Source: Beroe forskalii
Lineage: Eukaryota; Ctenophora; Nuda; Beroida; Beroidae
NCBI GenBank assembly: GCA_011033025.1
Contig: WFMF01000049.1
Coordinates: 124,001 to 188,000 of the forward strand
Reading direction: 5' to 3'
Length of the DNA: 64,000 nucleotides
In this document: positions 21,701 through 32,085 of the stretch, piece after piece
How positions within the stretch are numbered: position 1 is the stretch's first letter
How the letters are laid out: each line of letters begins with the position of its first letter
Notes under the pieces: model-generated
What the model saw: only the letters and a program-made list of their open reading frames with translations
Told to the model about the DNA's origin: nothing
The model's database searches: none
Made by a program: the position numbers and the translations under genes

Positions 21701-23506
21701 TTGTATAAATTATATCGTGTAATTGTATAATATTATTTTCCCAAAACCAAAAAGGATTTGGTTGTGATGGTCCGCGGCGGTTTTAAGGCGTTCTTTACTG
21801 TAAAACCCATGATATGAGAAAGAACGCGACGGTTAAAACTGCTGCAACGTCACTTAAAAAATATACAGCATTCACGTTGACGTAACTTTAATGCGTCAAA
21901 AAAGTGCCGTTGCGGCAGTTTTAACCAAATACGCGTTCTTTCTCATATCATGGGTTTTACAGTAAAGAACGCCTTAAAACCGCCGCGGACCATCACAACC
22001 AAATCCTTTTTGGTTTTGGGAAAAATATCATCCTTTTTCTGTGCCCAGATATTGAAATTTGGTGTCAAATCGCGCGTAAAAAATTCGCGTTACCTAGCAT
22101 TACTGATGACGTCACAAATACGTCATAAAATTTGATAAGCTATCTAAAACCCATTCATCTGCACTCTTGGGACTATGATCGACAACATATCCAAAGATGA
22201 AATTCTGGGATGGTCCCGTTCTCTCTCCACTAGCTTCAACGTTTTTGCCATTTTTTGGGATTTTTTTCGTGCAAAAGTGTTTCAAACAATCGCTTATATC
22301 TCAATGATGCCGGACAGTCCAGAACTTTTCAACCACATTTTTCAAAAGTACATTAAATTTCCTTTTTACGCCAGCAGGAGCATTTTTTCCTATCTCAAAA
22401 GCTTCATACCGAAAAATTGCGTTGAAAAACGCCTATTTTTGGGAAAATCGACATTTCAAATTCATTGTTTTGTGACGTCATTATGACGTCATTATCATGA
22501 CGTGAAATAGTTTTGAAGGTCATTTTTAGCAAGTTCTATCTTTCTTCTTTCCAACGCTGGGTCGATGAGCTCTGTATCTTTTACGGTTCCCGAGATATAG
22601 CTGTTTAAAGAGGGTATACTTCGTGCACTAAAAAAGTCTCTCGTATATGTATATCTATATGTCTCTCTATATGTATATATATATGGTCGTAACCCAATTT
22701 AACAAGAACACCCTCGAATTTGGCAATATTCAAGTTGTAATAACTCGGCCATTTTTCATCCGATTGACCTGAAATTTTGACAGTTGCACCTTTGGCCTCT
22801 GAACATGCGATGCTCAAATTTTAGTGCGATTTCGGCAACGGGAATTTACTCAAATTTCAACGTGAAATATAGCGAATCCATGAAAACATATAGTTGGGGG
22901 CTGGCAAGCAAAGTTAACAAAACTCACTTCCGATGTCCGGAAGCTCGTTTACTGTTAGGATCGCCGTTCAATGCTCGCCCTCGGACCCTTCGGGTCCTCG
23001 GGCTCGCGGCTCGGGCCTTCGGCCCTCGCACTGTTAGGACCGCCGTCCAATGCTCGCCCTCGGGCCCTTCGGGCCCTCGGGCTCGCAAACCGCCGCGGGG
23101 GGCTTGCCAGCCCCCTGATACCAATAGAGAACATTGTATACATTACTCACTGAACTACACGATATAAAACCCAACACTTGGACCTCTATCCTAGATCACT
23201 CATGATCACAAAATTTCAAAAGCCCATTGATTGTCTAATGAACTTAACACAACTCAAGCTGCGACGAGTGCAGGAGCATGTTTAGGAGGGAAACCAACTC
23301 ATCAGATAATGTCAGGGAAACCAACTAATTAGAACACTGTCAGTCCACTCACCGCTGTCTTCTCTGATGCGTTTAGCTGAGAAGTGTCGGTCACGTGACA
23401 AAACATCACGTGATGACGACGTCATGTCACGTGGTGCAGCGCTCCGGGTGCTGCTATCGCAGGAGGAAGGCGTACAGAACTCTGCCTCTTTCCTGCCACT
23501 CGACAT
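15365..23506 (-). CDS. MAD1L1: MAD1-like spindle assembly checkpoint protein (628 aa, 14 exons)
   Basis: CDS = complement join(15365..15563, 15921..16045, 16254..16418, 16652..16781, 18343..18497, 18682..18782, 18957..19070, 19286..19388, 19660..19827, 20440..20595, 20858..20960, 21270..21400, 21576..21658, 23353..23506), 1887 bp, phases consistent. MAD1 is a coiled-coil homodimer that recruits MAD2 to unattached kinetochores. Most exons are heptad-rich coiled coil (for example KADNEKLKIESEYKDRQ). Exon 11 has KILHMKQNP, matching the MAD2-interaction pattern [KR]-hydrophobic-hydrophobic-x-hydrophobic-x-x-x-P. Exons 13-14 form the C-terminal globular domain (KEFKEGIFDLFGYTV, NQYALLSVF, MQLIENKY, SIPLFL..DLFHRQT). 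At the position of the human RLK motif needed for BUB1 binding I read KTK. The length is somewhat below human MAD1L1 (718 aa). The tail EQTCEFGGFSKK is minisatellite-derived. The exon 9 donor (after 18682) is not GT, so that junction is uncertain. Donor regions of exons 5, 12 and 13 are tandemly duplicated. Confidence 0.9.
17038..17625. repeat. 17-bp minisatellite in MAD1L1 intron 10
   Basis: About 34 units of AACAACGGTACCTTATT with variants (AAAACGG, AACAATGG, TATAAACAACGGTACAT). A few units are 19 bp. The GGTACC hexamer recurs in most units. It lies between MAD1L1 exons 10 and 11. Confidence 0.95.
20008..20458 (-). repeat. 23-bp array repeating the MAD1L1 exon 5 splice donor
   Basis: On the gene strand the unit is CTTATCACTCTAGAGGTACG + TGA. 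The first unit straddles the exon 5 boundary: exon ...CTTATCACTCTAGAG|GTACGTGA (20440/20439). About 19 further units run into the intron, most retaining CTAGAG|GTACGT. Each is a potential 5' splice site. Using a more distal donor would lengthen the exon by 23 bp per unit and change the frame. Confidence 0.9.
21735..22024. mobile_element. Fold-back MITE in MAD1L1 intron 1
   Basis: Arms of about 110 bp (left TTTTCCCAAAACCAAAAAGG...GTAAAACCCATGATATGAG; right the complement) surround about 70 bp containing TGACGTAACTTTAATGCG. Arms are nearly identical, which suggests recent insertion. It lies between exons 1 and 2. Confidence 0.8.
22896..23115. mobile_element. GC-rich fold-back element in MAD1L1 intron 1
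   Basis: Ends GGGGGCTGGCAAGC (22896) and GCTTGCCAGCCCCC (23102) are perfect inverted repeats. Inside are two direct copies of CTGTTAGGA(C/T)CGCCGT(C/T)CAATGC, each followed by palindromes such as GCCCTTCGGGC. Overlapping open frames on both strands are composition artefacts. Confidence 0.7.
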
Positions 23507-23526
23507 CAGCTAGATGGGATGTGTGG

Positions 23527-23757
23527 TCAGGTGGTGGTGTAATGGTATTTAGTCTGCCTCGTGATCAAAAGATCCCGGGTTCGATTCCCTGCCATTCCCA
23601 ATGAGCTCAGGGTGAAAGATACTTAGGTTTCTTGACGGACACTCGGGATGTTTAATGCCGGGTTAATAAGAGTGATTCTAATTTAACTGTCTATCTTGAG
23701 ATGGTCTATCTTGATGCAAAAATTGTAGATCCTTTGTTAAAATAAAATAACTTAATT
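23527..23757 (+). mobile_element. tRNA-derived SINE next to the MAD1L1 start codon
   Basis: An A-box-like TGGTGTAATGG (23535-23545) and a perfect B box GGTTCGATTCC (23578-23588) have tRNA spacing. The tRNA-like head does not fold into a clean acceptor or anticodon stem. A non-tRNA body follows and ends in TTGTTAAAATAAAATAA. This is the layout of a SINE with an internal RNA polymerase III promoter. Its head begins about 20 bp upstream of the MAD1L1 ATG (23506), on the opposite strand, and it fills nearly half of the gap to TIMM21. Confidence 0.6.
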
Positions 23758-24062
23758 GTTCAATACAAAACCCCTTCAATTACGGATATATTTACAGATC
23801 ATATTATGAAACGGTTTGTAACATTCTTGTTATATCGCAGGAATCGTACAATGCACACAATCTTACGCCTGACATCCACACATAACAAAACATTCATTTA
23901 GCCTACAGATTCTGCTATCATAAACTAGACACACAAAAATAGGCTGTTCATAAAAGCAATCAAGTCACCAATCTAAGGCATGATTATGACGAATCTCTCA
24001 ACATGTGTATTCAAGAGATTGAAGTTTAAACGTGTCTATAAGTATCATCCCATGTCAGATAT

Positions 24063-26146
24063 TTATGATTTTTCCTCGTTGTCAAAAGCGAACTCGCTGT
24101 AGTCAATATCTGGGAGGTCCTCTGAATCTGTTTCCAAAGAATTGTCTTCTATTGTAAGTTTACCAGGTGGAAAGCCATCAAGATGGATGATGATGGCCCT
24201 GAAAATGGTAGAATGAGTTATCTCATGATAATGATAGCGTTGATAAAGTGACAATAAGAAAAATATGTGGGGTTCTTGATGATAATAATGGGTGAGAACA
24301 TTTAAAAAATTTCACCAATATTTTCGGAATACTGTACCTATCTAAAACTAATAATAGTTGTTAGTCATGTCAATCTTTTGTTGGGTTAAACTTTAAATTA
24401 AACTTTAAATTTTGTTTTTAAAAGTGTTTGAAAGTTCAATTTTGATTATCATTATTATTATTAAATATTATCTCAACATTGTACCTAGTTTTCCAGCCAT
24501 TCTTTGCTTTCTTCAAGTCACATATCACGACACCACTTCGTTTAGTTCCTTCAACATGAAACCTTACCCTAATATAATCAACACCTGCAACCTGAAAGAT
24601 GACATAAGAAGCTGATCCAATTCATTTAAATCATCAGTCAAGAGATTACCATCAACAAAATCAATCATGTAAGAGAATATCAAAAATGAAAATTGTTAAA
24701 ATTAGAATTTTGGCATTTTGCGGCCATTTCTTACCTCATATGGCTGATGCTCCAGTCTTTTTCTAGTTCGGCTGTTTGGGTCACCAAAGCCTTTGATCTT
24801 GTCTCCAAGTACCAAATTAGCCTGGAAGAGGAGGAATATCATTTCTAATGCTTGGAATTTTTGCAAACATTAGTGATGAGGCAACTTTTCCCTTTACCAT
24901 AAGTTAACCATAAGTTTAAAATAAGTTCACCATAAGTTAAGCATGACTTCACCTTAATTTCAAGACGGAAAAATGAAAATTTGCCAGTGATGCTTGATCA
25001 GGTTAATAATTAATACCTCAGTTTGATACAGAACAGGCCTGATCACCAACATCTATCAAAAATTTCAATAGGAATTCACAATCCACATATATATGGATTA
25101 TAATCAGAGTTGACTATTAGCGAGATGCCAAGTTTTGTGGTGAAGACACACAACATGGAGTGTAAGCCACGAATTCTATGTTTGTCTTGCAGACTTTTCT
25201 TGAGACCTACCCGCTCATTGGCCATGATCTTCTTCATGCACATTTTGAAGATTGAAGAAGGAGATACACTGGAAAACATTTCTGATGTCACCATATAAAT
25301 GAGATAGACCACTACCCCAAGACCACCAATGATAACGAAAAGGTTTATAGTTGTCTTTGTGTTTTCTACCTGAAAACATATAATAGTATAAAATACTATA
25401 TGAATATCATTGAGAGATTAAATGAAACATGAAATTAACTTTTATATTATTCTCATATGCCTACTTTTCTGGTTCAGTACTTCTGGCAGATAAACTCAGT
25501 AATTAATGAACTTACCACTTTTTGTGTTGTTGTAAGTGCAGTTGGTTGCTCTTTTTGTAACCTTTCAAACACAGAGACATTATGATCAGATGAGCTTTGT
25601 TTATCCAATGTAACACCCTTTCCTGCCTGTTTCTCATTGAAAGATCAGGAATGGTGAGTGCTCCTTAATACATCAAGGAGTAATTCAAGGAGTAATTCAA
25701 GAAATTGAATGATTGATCATTTCAATTTTTAACTGTAATTTCACTTGTTAGTAGATGCTTAGAGGTACAAATGTGTGCATTTGAGATTATCAGATAATCT
25801 GCTTTGATGTAGAATAGGCATCTTAGCAGATATTAATAAAATAGTATTAAAATAGTATTAAAATAGTATTATATTTAATAAAACTGCTGTCTTTCATTGA
25901 AAGTAACAATTATGATTCAAGCCAAATAACTACTCCACAATATCAACTGACAGTTTCGAAACATAACTTTAAGATTGACTTTATGAAAAGCTAGTATGAA
26001 AATAGTATTAAAATAGTATTAAAATAAGTGCAACATACCTCATTGAAATGCACACAAGAAGTGTGGAGTAGAAAATTTCGATTCCTCAGGCAAATAGTGT
26101 TGTTGTTTAAGTGCCTTAAGCACCGTGAAGGAAGGAGGAACACCAT
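24063..26146 (-). CDS. TIMM21: TIM21-like mitochondrial inner membrane translocase subunit (235 aa, 6 exons)
   Basis: CDS = complement join(24063..24198, 24485..24591, 24735..24821, 25211..25369, 25516..25626, 26039..26146), 708 bp, all GT-AG, phases consistent. TIM21 is part of the TIM23 presequence translocase. The N-terminus is rich in Arg, Leu and Ser without acidic residues (MVFLLPSRCLRHLNNN), fitting a mitochondrial presequence. A single transmembrane helix (INLFVIIGGLGVVVYLIYMV) precedes the intermembrane-space domain. Family landmarks are MFSSVSPSSIF, DKIKGFGDPNSRTRKR, YIRVRFHVEG and LTIEDN. After the usual end at IEDN there is an extra acidic tail (TDSEDLPDIDYSEFAFDNEE). MAD1L1 lies 557 bp downstream on the same strand with a SINE between, so the two may be independent or co-transcribed. 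I am confident in the family. Confidence 0.9.
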
Positions 26147-29100
26147 GCCTCTTGCCTATGCACAATCAAATAATTTAGAACATGAAAAGGTGAGTGTTTG
26201 CATTACAAGGAGAAATTTTCATTGAAAAAATTCAAACAGCAATCAATCATTAATAATTTAAGTCTGATTACATATATGACTATGCAACTTGACGGATTGT
26301 GTGAAAGCAACCACCATTACTGCTCCTTTGGGAAAACTGAGCAGTTATGCATAAATGTGATGCATGTGAGTACTTTTGCCAGTTTTGTGCACAGATGAGA
26401 AGTGCGTGTTCACAAATCTTACAGGAACTTAATGTAAAAACATAATATAATCTTCAGTACAATTTCGTAAGCACACATGAATTATGTCTATTTTCCATTA
26501 AACACTCAACAATCAAATTCGAGCTTGCCAAGAAATTATCAAGGAAAACAGAGGCAAAAAAGAAAAGAAGCATCATTGCTATATATGGAGATTAGATAAT
26601 GCTCGTAGGATGTTACCCTACCCTCGCGCGCGCGGCGCAACGTTCCACATTTGGACGTCACTTTGCGCCTGTCGACAACAAGTCAGAAGAAAGGGACGGA
26701 CATCGCCCGTCGAAGATAATGCCTTCAGAAATTGGTGTTATTTTAATTTGTAGTTCATGACTTCATGAGGCATTAAGAAAGACAATTAAATTATTGGAAA
26801 TTTAGGAGAATATGAAATTTAGTTCAATCGATGAAAATAATTTCACGTAGAAAGATGTTTATTGTCTGTATGTCTTTCTCGGGGTGTTTCAAAATTTTAA
26901 ATTAAATGATAACTTCATTAAATCCGATTCAGGCCGAGGAATTTTTGAACTTAAGAACTGAAAAACGAGTGTGTCGCTTGCACATCTAAAATTATAAAAA
27001 TATAAAAATTATTGTGCAAATTTGCGCGCGCCTCTTTCACTTAACCAGGTACTGAATAACGCGATCCGAACGCCTCCTCTTTTCAGCGCGCGCAAAAGAG
27101 GGCTCTGGTTAGAGTAAGGTGTGCGTACGCGCGTTGCTTAGCACGTACACGGGAGGGTAGGGCTCAATACGACAGGCTGTGCAGCAGAATTTGCTGCACG
27201 ATCTGATTGGCTGAGCGCGTGTCGACGTCATTATCAGGGGTCAACGTGTAGCGCTACGGAACGACGCGCGCGCGTTCGTTTAGCATTTCTTAGCGATATT
27301 TTGCTCTGGTTGGCAAATGAGTGAAAATTATTTCAAAAACTTTTTACAAATCTTATATCATTCGATAGATCTCATTCTTAGCTACACATTCATGCAAAAA
27401 TATTTGAAAAAGGGGTAATGGATCAAAAGTTATGGGCGTTTCAGTGAATTCTCGGTAAGTTGCTCGGGCGTCCAGCCTCGCTCCAAAATCGAGCGCTGGC
27501 TTCACTCACCTCGTGTTCAGTCTCTGGGTGTGCTGCTACAACTTTTTCATGCCATTTTATCTGTTGCTTGTGCCGGCTCTGCATATTGCATTTTTCCGAA
27601 TTTTACTTAATTTCTATATCTTATTTTTACAAAAGTCATGGATTGCCACCTTGACCCAGTCAGCTTTCTTAAGGTACCCATCATGATCAATTTGGTCTTT
27701 GTTCACATGTACAGCATATGTATGTGGCATTTCCATATCGATCATCGGCACTCACAGGATCAGCTTGTGTATCTGAGCTTTCTGCTGATTGATATTCAAT
27801 TCAATTCAATTCAATTTTAGAATTTTAAATATTATTTCCTTTCAATTTATTTTTTGCAAGATTGTATTGACTTGTCACTTATTTAGTTATTTAAGTCGAT
27901 TATAAGACGTCAATCTTTAAAACAAAGAAACATTACCTATCTCAGAAGTTTAACTGCTGGTACTCCTCAAGTCTCTAGATCACTTTCATGACTTCTGACC
28001 GGTATTTGCTCAAGCTAATAATATAGTTATATAGGTACCTAGCTTTTATTATGATTATTTATTATTTATCATGATTATTGTGCTAAAGAGCTTAAGATGC
28101 TGTCCATTTGTTTTTCTGCAGGAGTCAGCTGTTGCTCTGTCGGACTTTTTCTTAATCATTTGATCTTCAATAAGCAGACCAACGAAAAATAGGAGCAATT
28201 TTTTGCTTCATGCTTTCATGCTTTCATGGCATCAATGCATGTTTAACATATTCTTTACAATTTAGACTTTTATAGAGTTGTAATTTGACTTAAAAGCTTT
28301 AAGTTTAGCATTCTAATTCTCATTCAGATGAGGCTGAATTACTCACTGAGTATGAAGGCCTAAACTGTGTCCAAGGGTAAATCACCTAGAGCAGCAAAAT
28401 CTTCCATTTGAAGTTCCAATGTAGCAATTTTTCATCTCCATTTATATTATTCAACTTGATAGGGACACAAAGGCCTTTAAGGTACATGCGGGAATGTAAT
28501 TACGCATGTAATTCTTTAGCTCCTAATAAACCATAGATTTCAGACTTTTTCATAACTTCATAAGATTTTTAGTTTTCATTTTACAGTGGGTTTTTAATCT
28601 GTATAAGTATTCCAAAACTGAGTGACCGAGAGTCATAGGTACATTTTGATTTTTTGGTACCTATATAAGCTCTCCGCTTTCAACACTGGTTTTTTATACC
28701 TAAGTAGTAATAGTACCTAGTTGAGTCATGTGTATATGGAGCGAAAACTCAATGAAAGCTCCCTGGCATGAAACACAAGTGGTTATATTTTGCTAGTTTG
28801 CCGCATTTCATCTTGAAAATGAAACAAAAAGTACCTTTAAATGTTTGCAGTTGTTTGCTTTTATAGTAACGTAGGTAGTAGGTACCCTATTTATTTGACC
28901 AACTCATTTAGGTACCATACTACCATATACCTATTTATTTTCCGTGTTCATTTACCCTGTTCAGTTTTATAACCAAGCTTTTACCTTACTCCCAAAGAAC
29001 TGTATGTATGATGTACCTACTATTTACGCACAAACACAATAACCAACACCCTTGAATCATCATACTTTTTACATTTGCAAAAACCTATAATTACCTACAG

Positions 29101-29544
29101 CTGTGCAATGTATACGGATTACAGTGTAAGTGTACTCCATGAGTGAGTTATCTAGTTCTTCATTTTGTACTTTTTCCTTGGTTTGTCCTTCAGTGTTCTA
29201 CAGAGTGTACATTTTATGGAATTTTTTGTTGCTGCTAGTGCCTACATACTATTTTGCTTGATTTTCAATGTTAGATTATGATGCATCGGTGAATGAAGTA
29301 TCGAATCGACTTAATGTGAGTGATAACTGAAGCGAACCCGCCCGGCGCTTCCGGATGTATTAATTTTAGATGTGGGTTGTTGATTTTAGATGTGGTTTGT
29401 CGATTAAGTGTTTGGCGTGCAATTTAGTTTCTCAATCTCACTTCTCAGTGTGAGTGAACAGGACTTGTTGGTCCTCACGATCATTTTGATTCTACCTATA
29501 AAGCTATAAACTTTCTGAAACATTTTCAGCCACGTTTGATATAG
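26147..29544. other. No gene seen; AT-rich with GC-rich CGCG patches
   Basis: 26460-26560 carries a dispersed repeat (TTCGTAAG...GAGCTTGCCAAGAAA..TATCAAGGAAAAC) that recurs at 45345-45430. 26620-26710 and 27020-27290 are rich in CGCGCG and contain GACGTCATTATC. 27795-27815 is a short ATTCA microsatellite. No exon with matched splice sites and coding-like content was found. Confidence 0.5.
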
Positions 29545-29958
29545 ATTACCTTATTGGCCTTTATTTAACTGGCCCTTAAGGACAAAAATGACTTAAGGAT
29601 TGTTGTCCAAATTAAAGGCCAGTTAATTAAGGTCGAATTAAACTTTTATGACTTGACTTATACAGTGTTAAATTCTCTTGAACGTCATTATGTAACACGA
29701 TAATGACCTAAATCATCATATCAGATCAGGATTTGGGTCTTTTGGTGCAATTTATTAACTTATAATTTTTCTAATGGTTTTAATGGCCATTTTAGAGCAT
29801 AAAATCCTTGGTCTGGTGACCACTAGAAATTTTTTTGTCCTAGGGGCCGGCTAAAACGGTCAAAAATAATTCGATTTTTGTCCATAGGGCCGGTTCGAGA
29901 AGGACCGGTTAAAAAGGGCCGGTTAAAAAAGGCCGGCTAAAAAAGGCCAATAAGGTAA
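29545..29958. mobile_element. MITE with ATTACCTTATTGGCC termini
   Basis: Terminal inverted repeats ATTACCTTATTGGCCTTTAT and AAAAAGGCCAATAAGGTAA bound 414 bp. Near the right end GGGCCGGTTAAAAA-type units repeat. It is the same family as 5171-5275. Confidence 0.75.
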
Positions 29959-31534
29959 ATTGGTGTGTTGTTTCCTGTAAAGGGCCAGAATGTGTTTGAA
30001 TTTAGCGCCCACTTCGTTCGCCTGTATTGCAGATATTCACCACGATGTGCGCGGCGAAAAGAAGAAAGTCTCTTCTTGTCGCGTGGTAACTGACTATGCA
30101 GCATCATATACCTCTACATCACACTTAAGGGCATGGGGGTGGGTGGGTACTTCGAACTAGCGACCAGATAGCGGCAGACGGTAAATGGTATAAATTTTAG
30201 GGTAAAATGCAGTAAATCCACTAAATTTGTTACGAAATTTTTGAAAAATTTGTCAAAAAATGCCCATTTTCAGAAATTTTGGATATTGAAACTGGATTTC
30301 TCGGCTGTTCTAGCGCTCTTAAGTAAATTTAATTATGAATCAGGAATCTTAACCTTAAATTGGTGTGACGTCATCATGGACTATTACATGCTACAAAAGA
30401 TGACGTAACCAGCTGATTTCTAATATCGATGATATATGCCAATGATTTGGCACAATTGTTTGAAGAATTCACGTGACATAAATGTTACTATGGAGATAAG
30501 ACTTCAAAGTTTCAAGTTGATTAGTACCTAGTTAGTAAAAAAAAAGTTTGAGTTCGTAAAAATGTTGCGGGTCACATCAATTATTGGAAGTGAGGAGGAA
30601 TGGTTCCGAAGTAAACTTTAAGATCACTGACTCATCATGAGAATTTTTCGTCATTATACGTGCCAGGGCCTATCCACGATTATCTATGCCCATTAAACAG
30701 AGTTACCTTCACACCTGCTGTAGTCTTTACTCTTGCTGCAAAGGTTCAAGGTTCTATAGGTAGCAGGTATATGTGATCAAAGTTTTCGTTGTGGGTGATA
30801 TCATGGACTCAGCCACAACACATTTCACACCAGCCAACATTTCCATTTATGCAAGGTGCATACTACATAAATACTACGCTTGATGAAACCAATCAATCAC
30901 ATGAAGGTACATTCCTTGAACTTCAGCTCAAATGACACGACGTTTTGATTTAAATTGCCAGGCATGATGTGTCCCGCGGTGAGGAACAAACGCCAGTAAT
31001 TCTTCCTTCATCAGCACATAAGGAAATGTCTATACTTTTAACCACCTTGAGTTACCTCTTATCTCAATTCAAGTCTTAAGTTATCAAAATAGCTGTCAAT
31101 TTCCGAGCAAATACCAAATTTCCGTGTTTCAAATAGCCGCCACTACTCCATGTACATTTTCTAATCTAACATATCGGACATATTATTTGATTGTTGATGT
31201 AAAATAAACTATTTCTTTTACTAACTATTTCTTTTACTGAAGATAATCTTTGATTATGAAGCAAATAAGCAATCATGCAGTGACCATCTCTCCTTACATT
31301 AAAACAATTTCTTAATTCAGGTTGCTAGTCCACTCTGTCATCTGATCCTACCTGGTTCATTCATATTAAACTCCACACATCTTCAAAAAGACGATCAACA
31401 CCCCTCCCTGAAGATATATCAGATGTGGAACCTTCACCCTCGAAATCTTAATCGGTGGCACTTCACAAGACTCTCTCCCGACTCCCAAGCCCACCCTCTC
31501 ATCAGAAGAGATGAACCTTCTTTGCTTGTATTGC
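29959..31534. other. No gene seen
   Basis: AT-rich DNA with no convincing exons. It includes one TGACGTCATCATGG at about 30365. Nothing else stood out. Confidence 0.5.
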
Positions 31535-32085
31535 CTGATTCCCCCTCCCATCAGAATGCACTGTTTGTATCGTCTAATTCCCTTTTTCATCAGAATGCAC
31601 CGTGTCTGTATCGTCTTATTCCCCCTCATATCAGAATGTAGGTAGGTACTGTGTTTGAATCGTCTAATTCTCCCTCTCATCAGAATGTACTGTGTTTGTA
31701 TCGTCTAATATCCCCTCATATCAGAATGCACTGTGTTTGTATCGTCTAATTCCCCCTCTCATCAGAATGCACTGTGTTTGTATCGTCTAATTCCCCCTCT
31801 CATCAGAATGCCCTGTGTTTGTATCGTCTAATTCCCCCTCATATCAGAATGTACTGTGTTTGTATCGTCTAATTCCCCCTCTCATCAGAATGTACTGCGT
31901 TTGTATCGTCTAATATCCCCTCATATCAGAATGCACTGTGTTTGTATCGTCTAATTCCCTCTCATATCAGAATGCACAGTGTTTGTATCGTCTAATTCCC
32001 CCTCTCATCAGAATGCACTGTGTTTGTATCGTCTTATTCCCCCTCTCATCAGAATGCACTGTATTTACATCGTCTTATCCGTATT
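31535..32085. repeat. 41-bp minisatellite
   Basis: About 13 units of CAGAATGCACTGTGTTTGTA followed by TCGTCTAATTCCCCCTCTCAT-like sequence, with ATATC/CTCTC variants. Reading frames across it are repeat artefacts. Confidence 0.95.

Noticed and set aside
22784..23167. 127-codon frame plus three antisense frames
   Set aside because: They coincide with the GC-rich fold-back element in MAD1L1 intron 1; palindromic GC-rich DNA gives open frames on both strands.
23527..23610. Functional tRNA gene
   Set aside because: The A and B boxes are good, but acceptor and anticodon stems do not pair and there is no T-run terminator; a SINE body follows.
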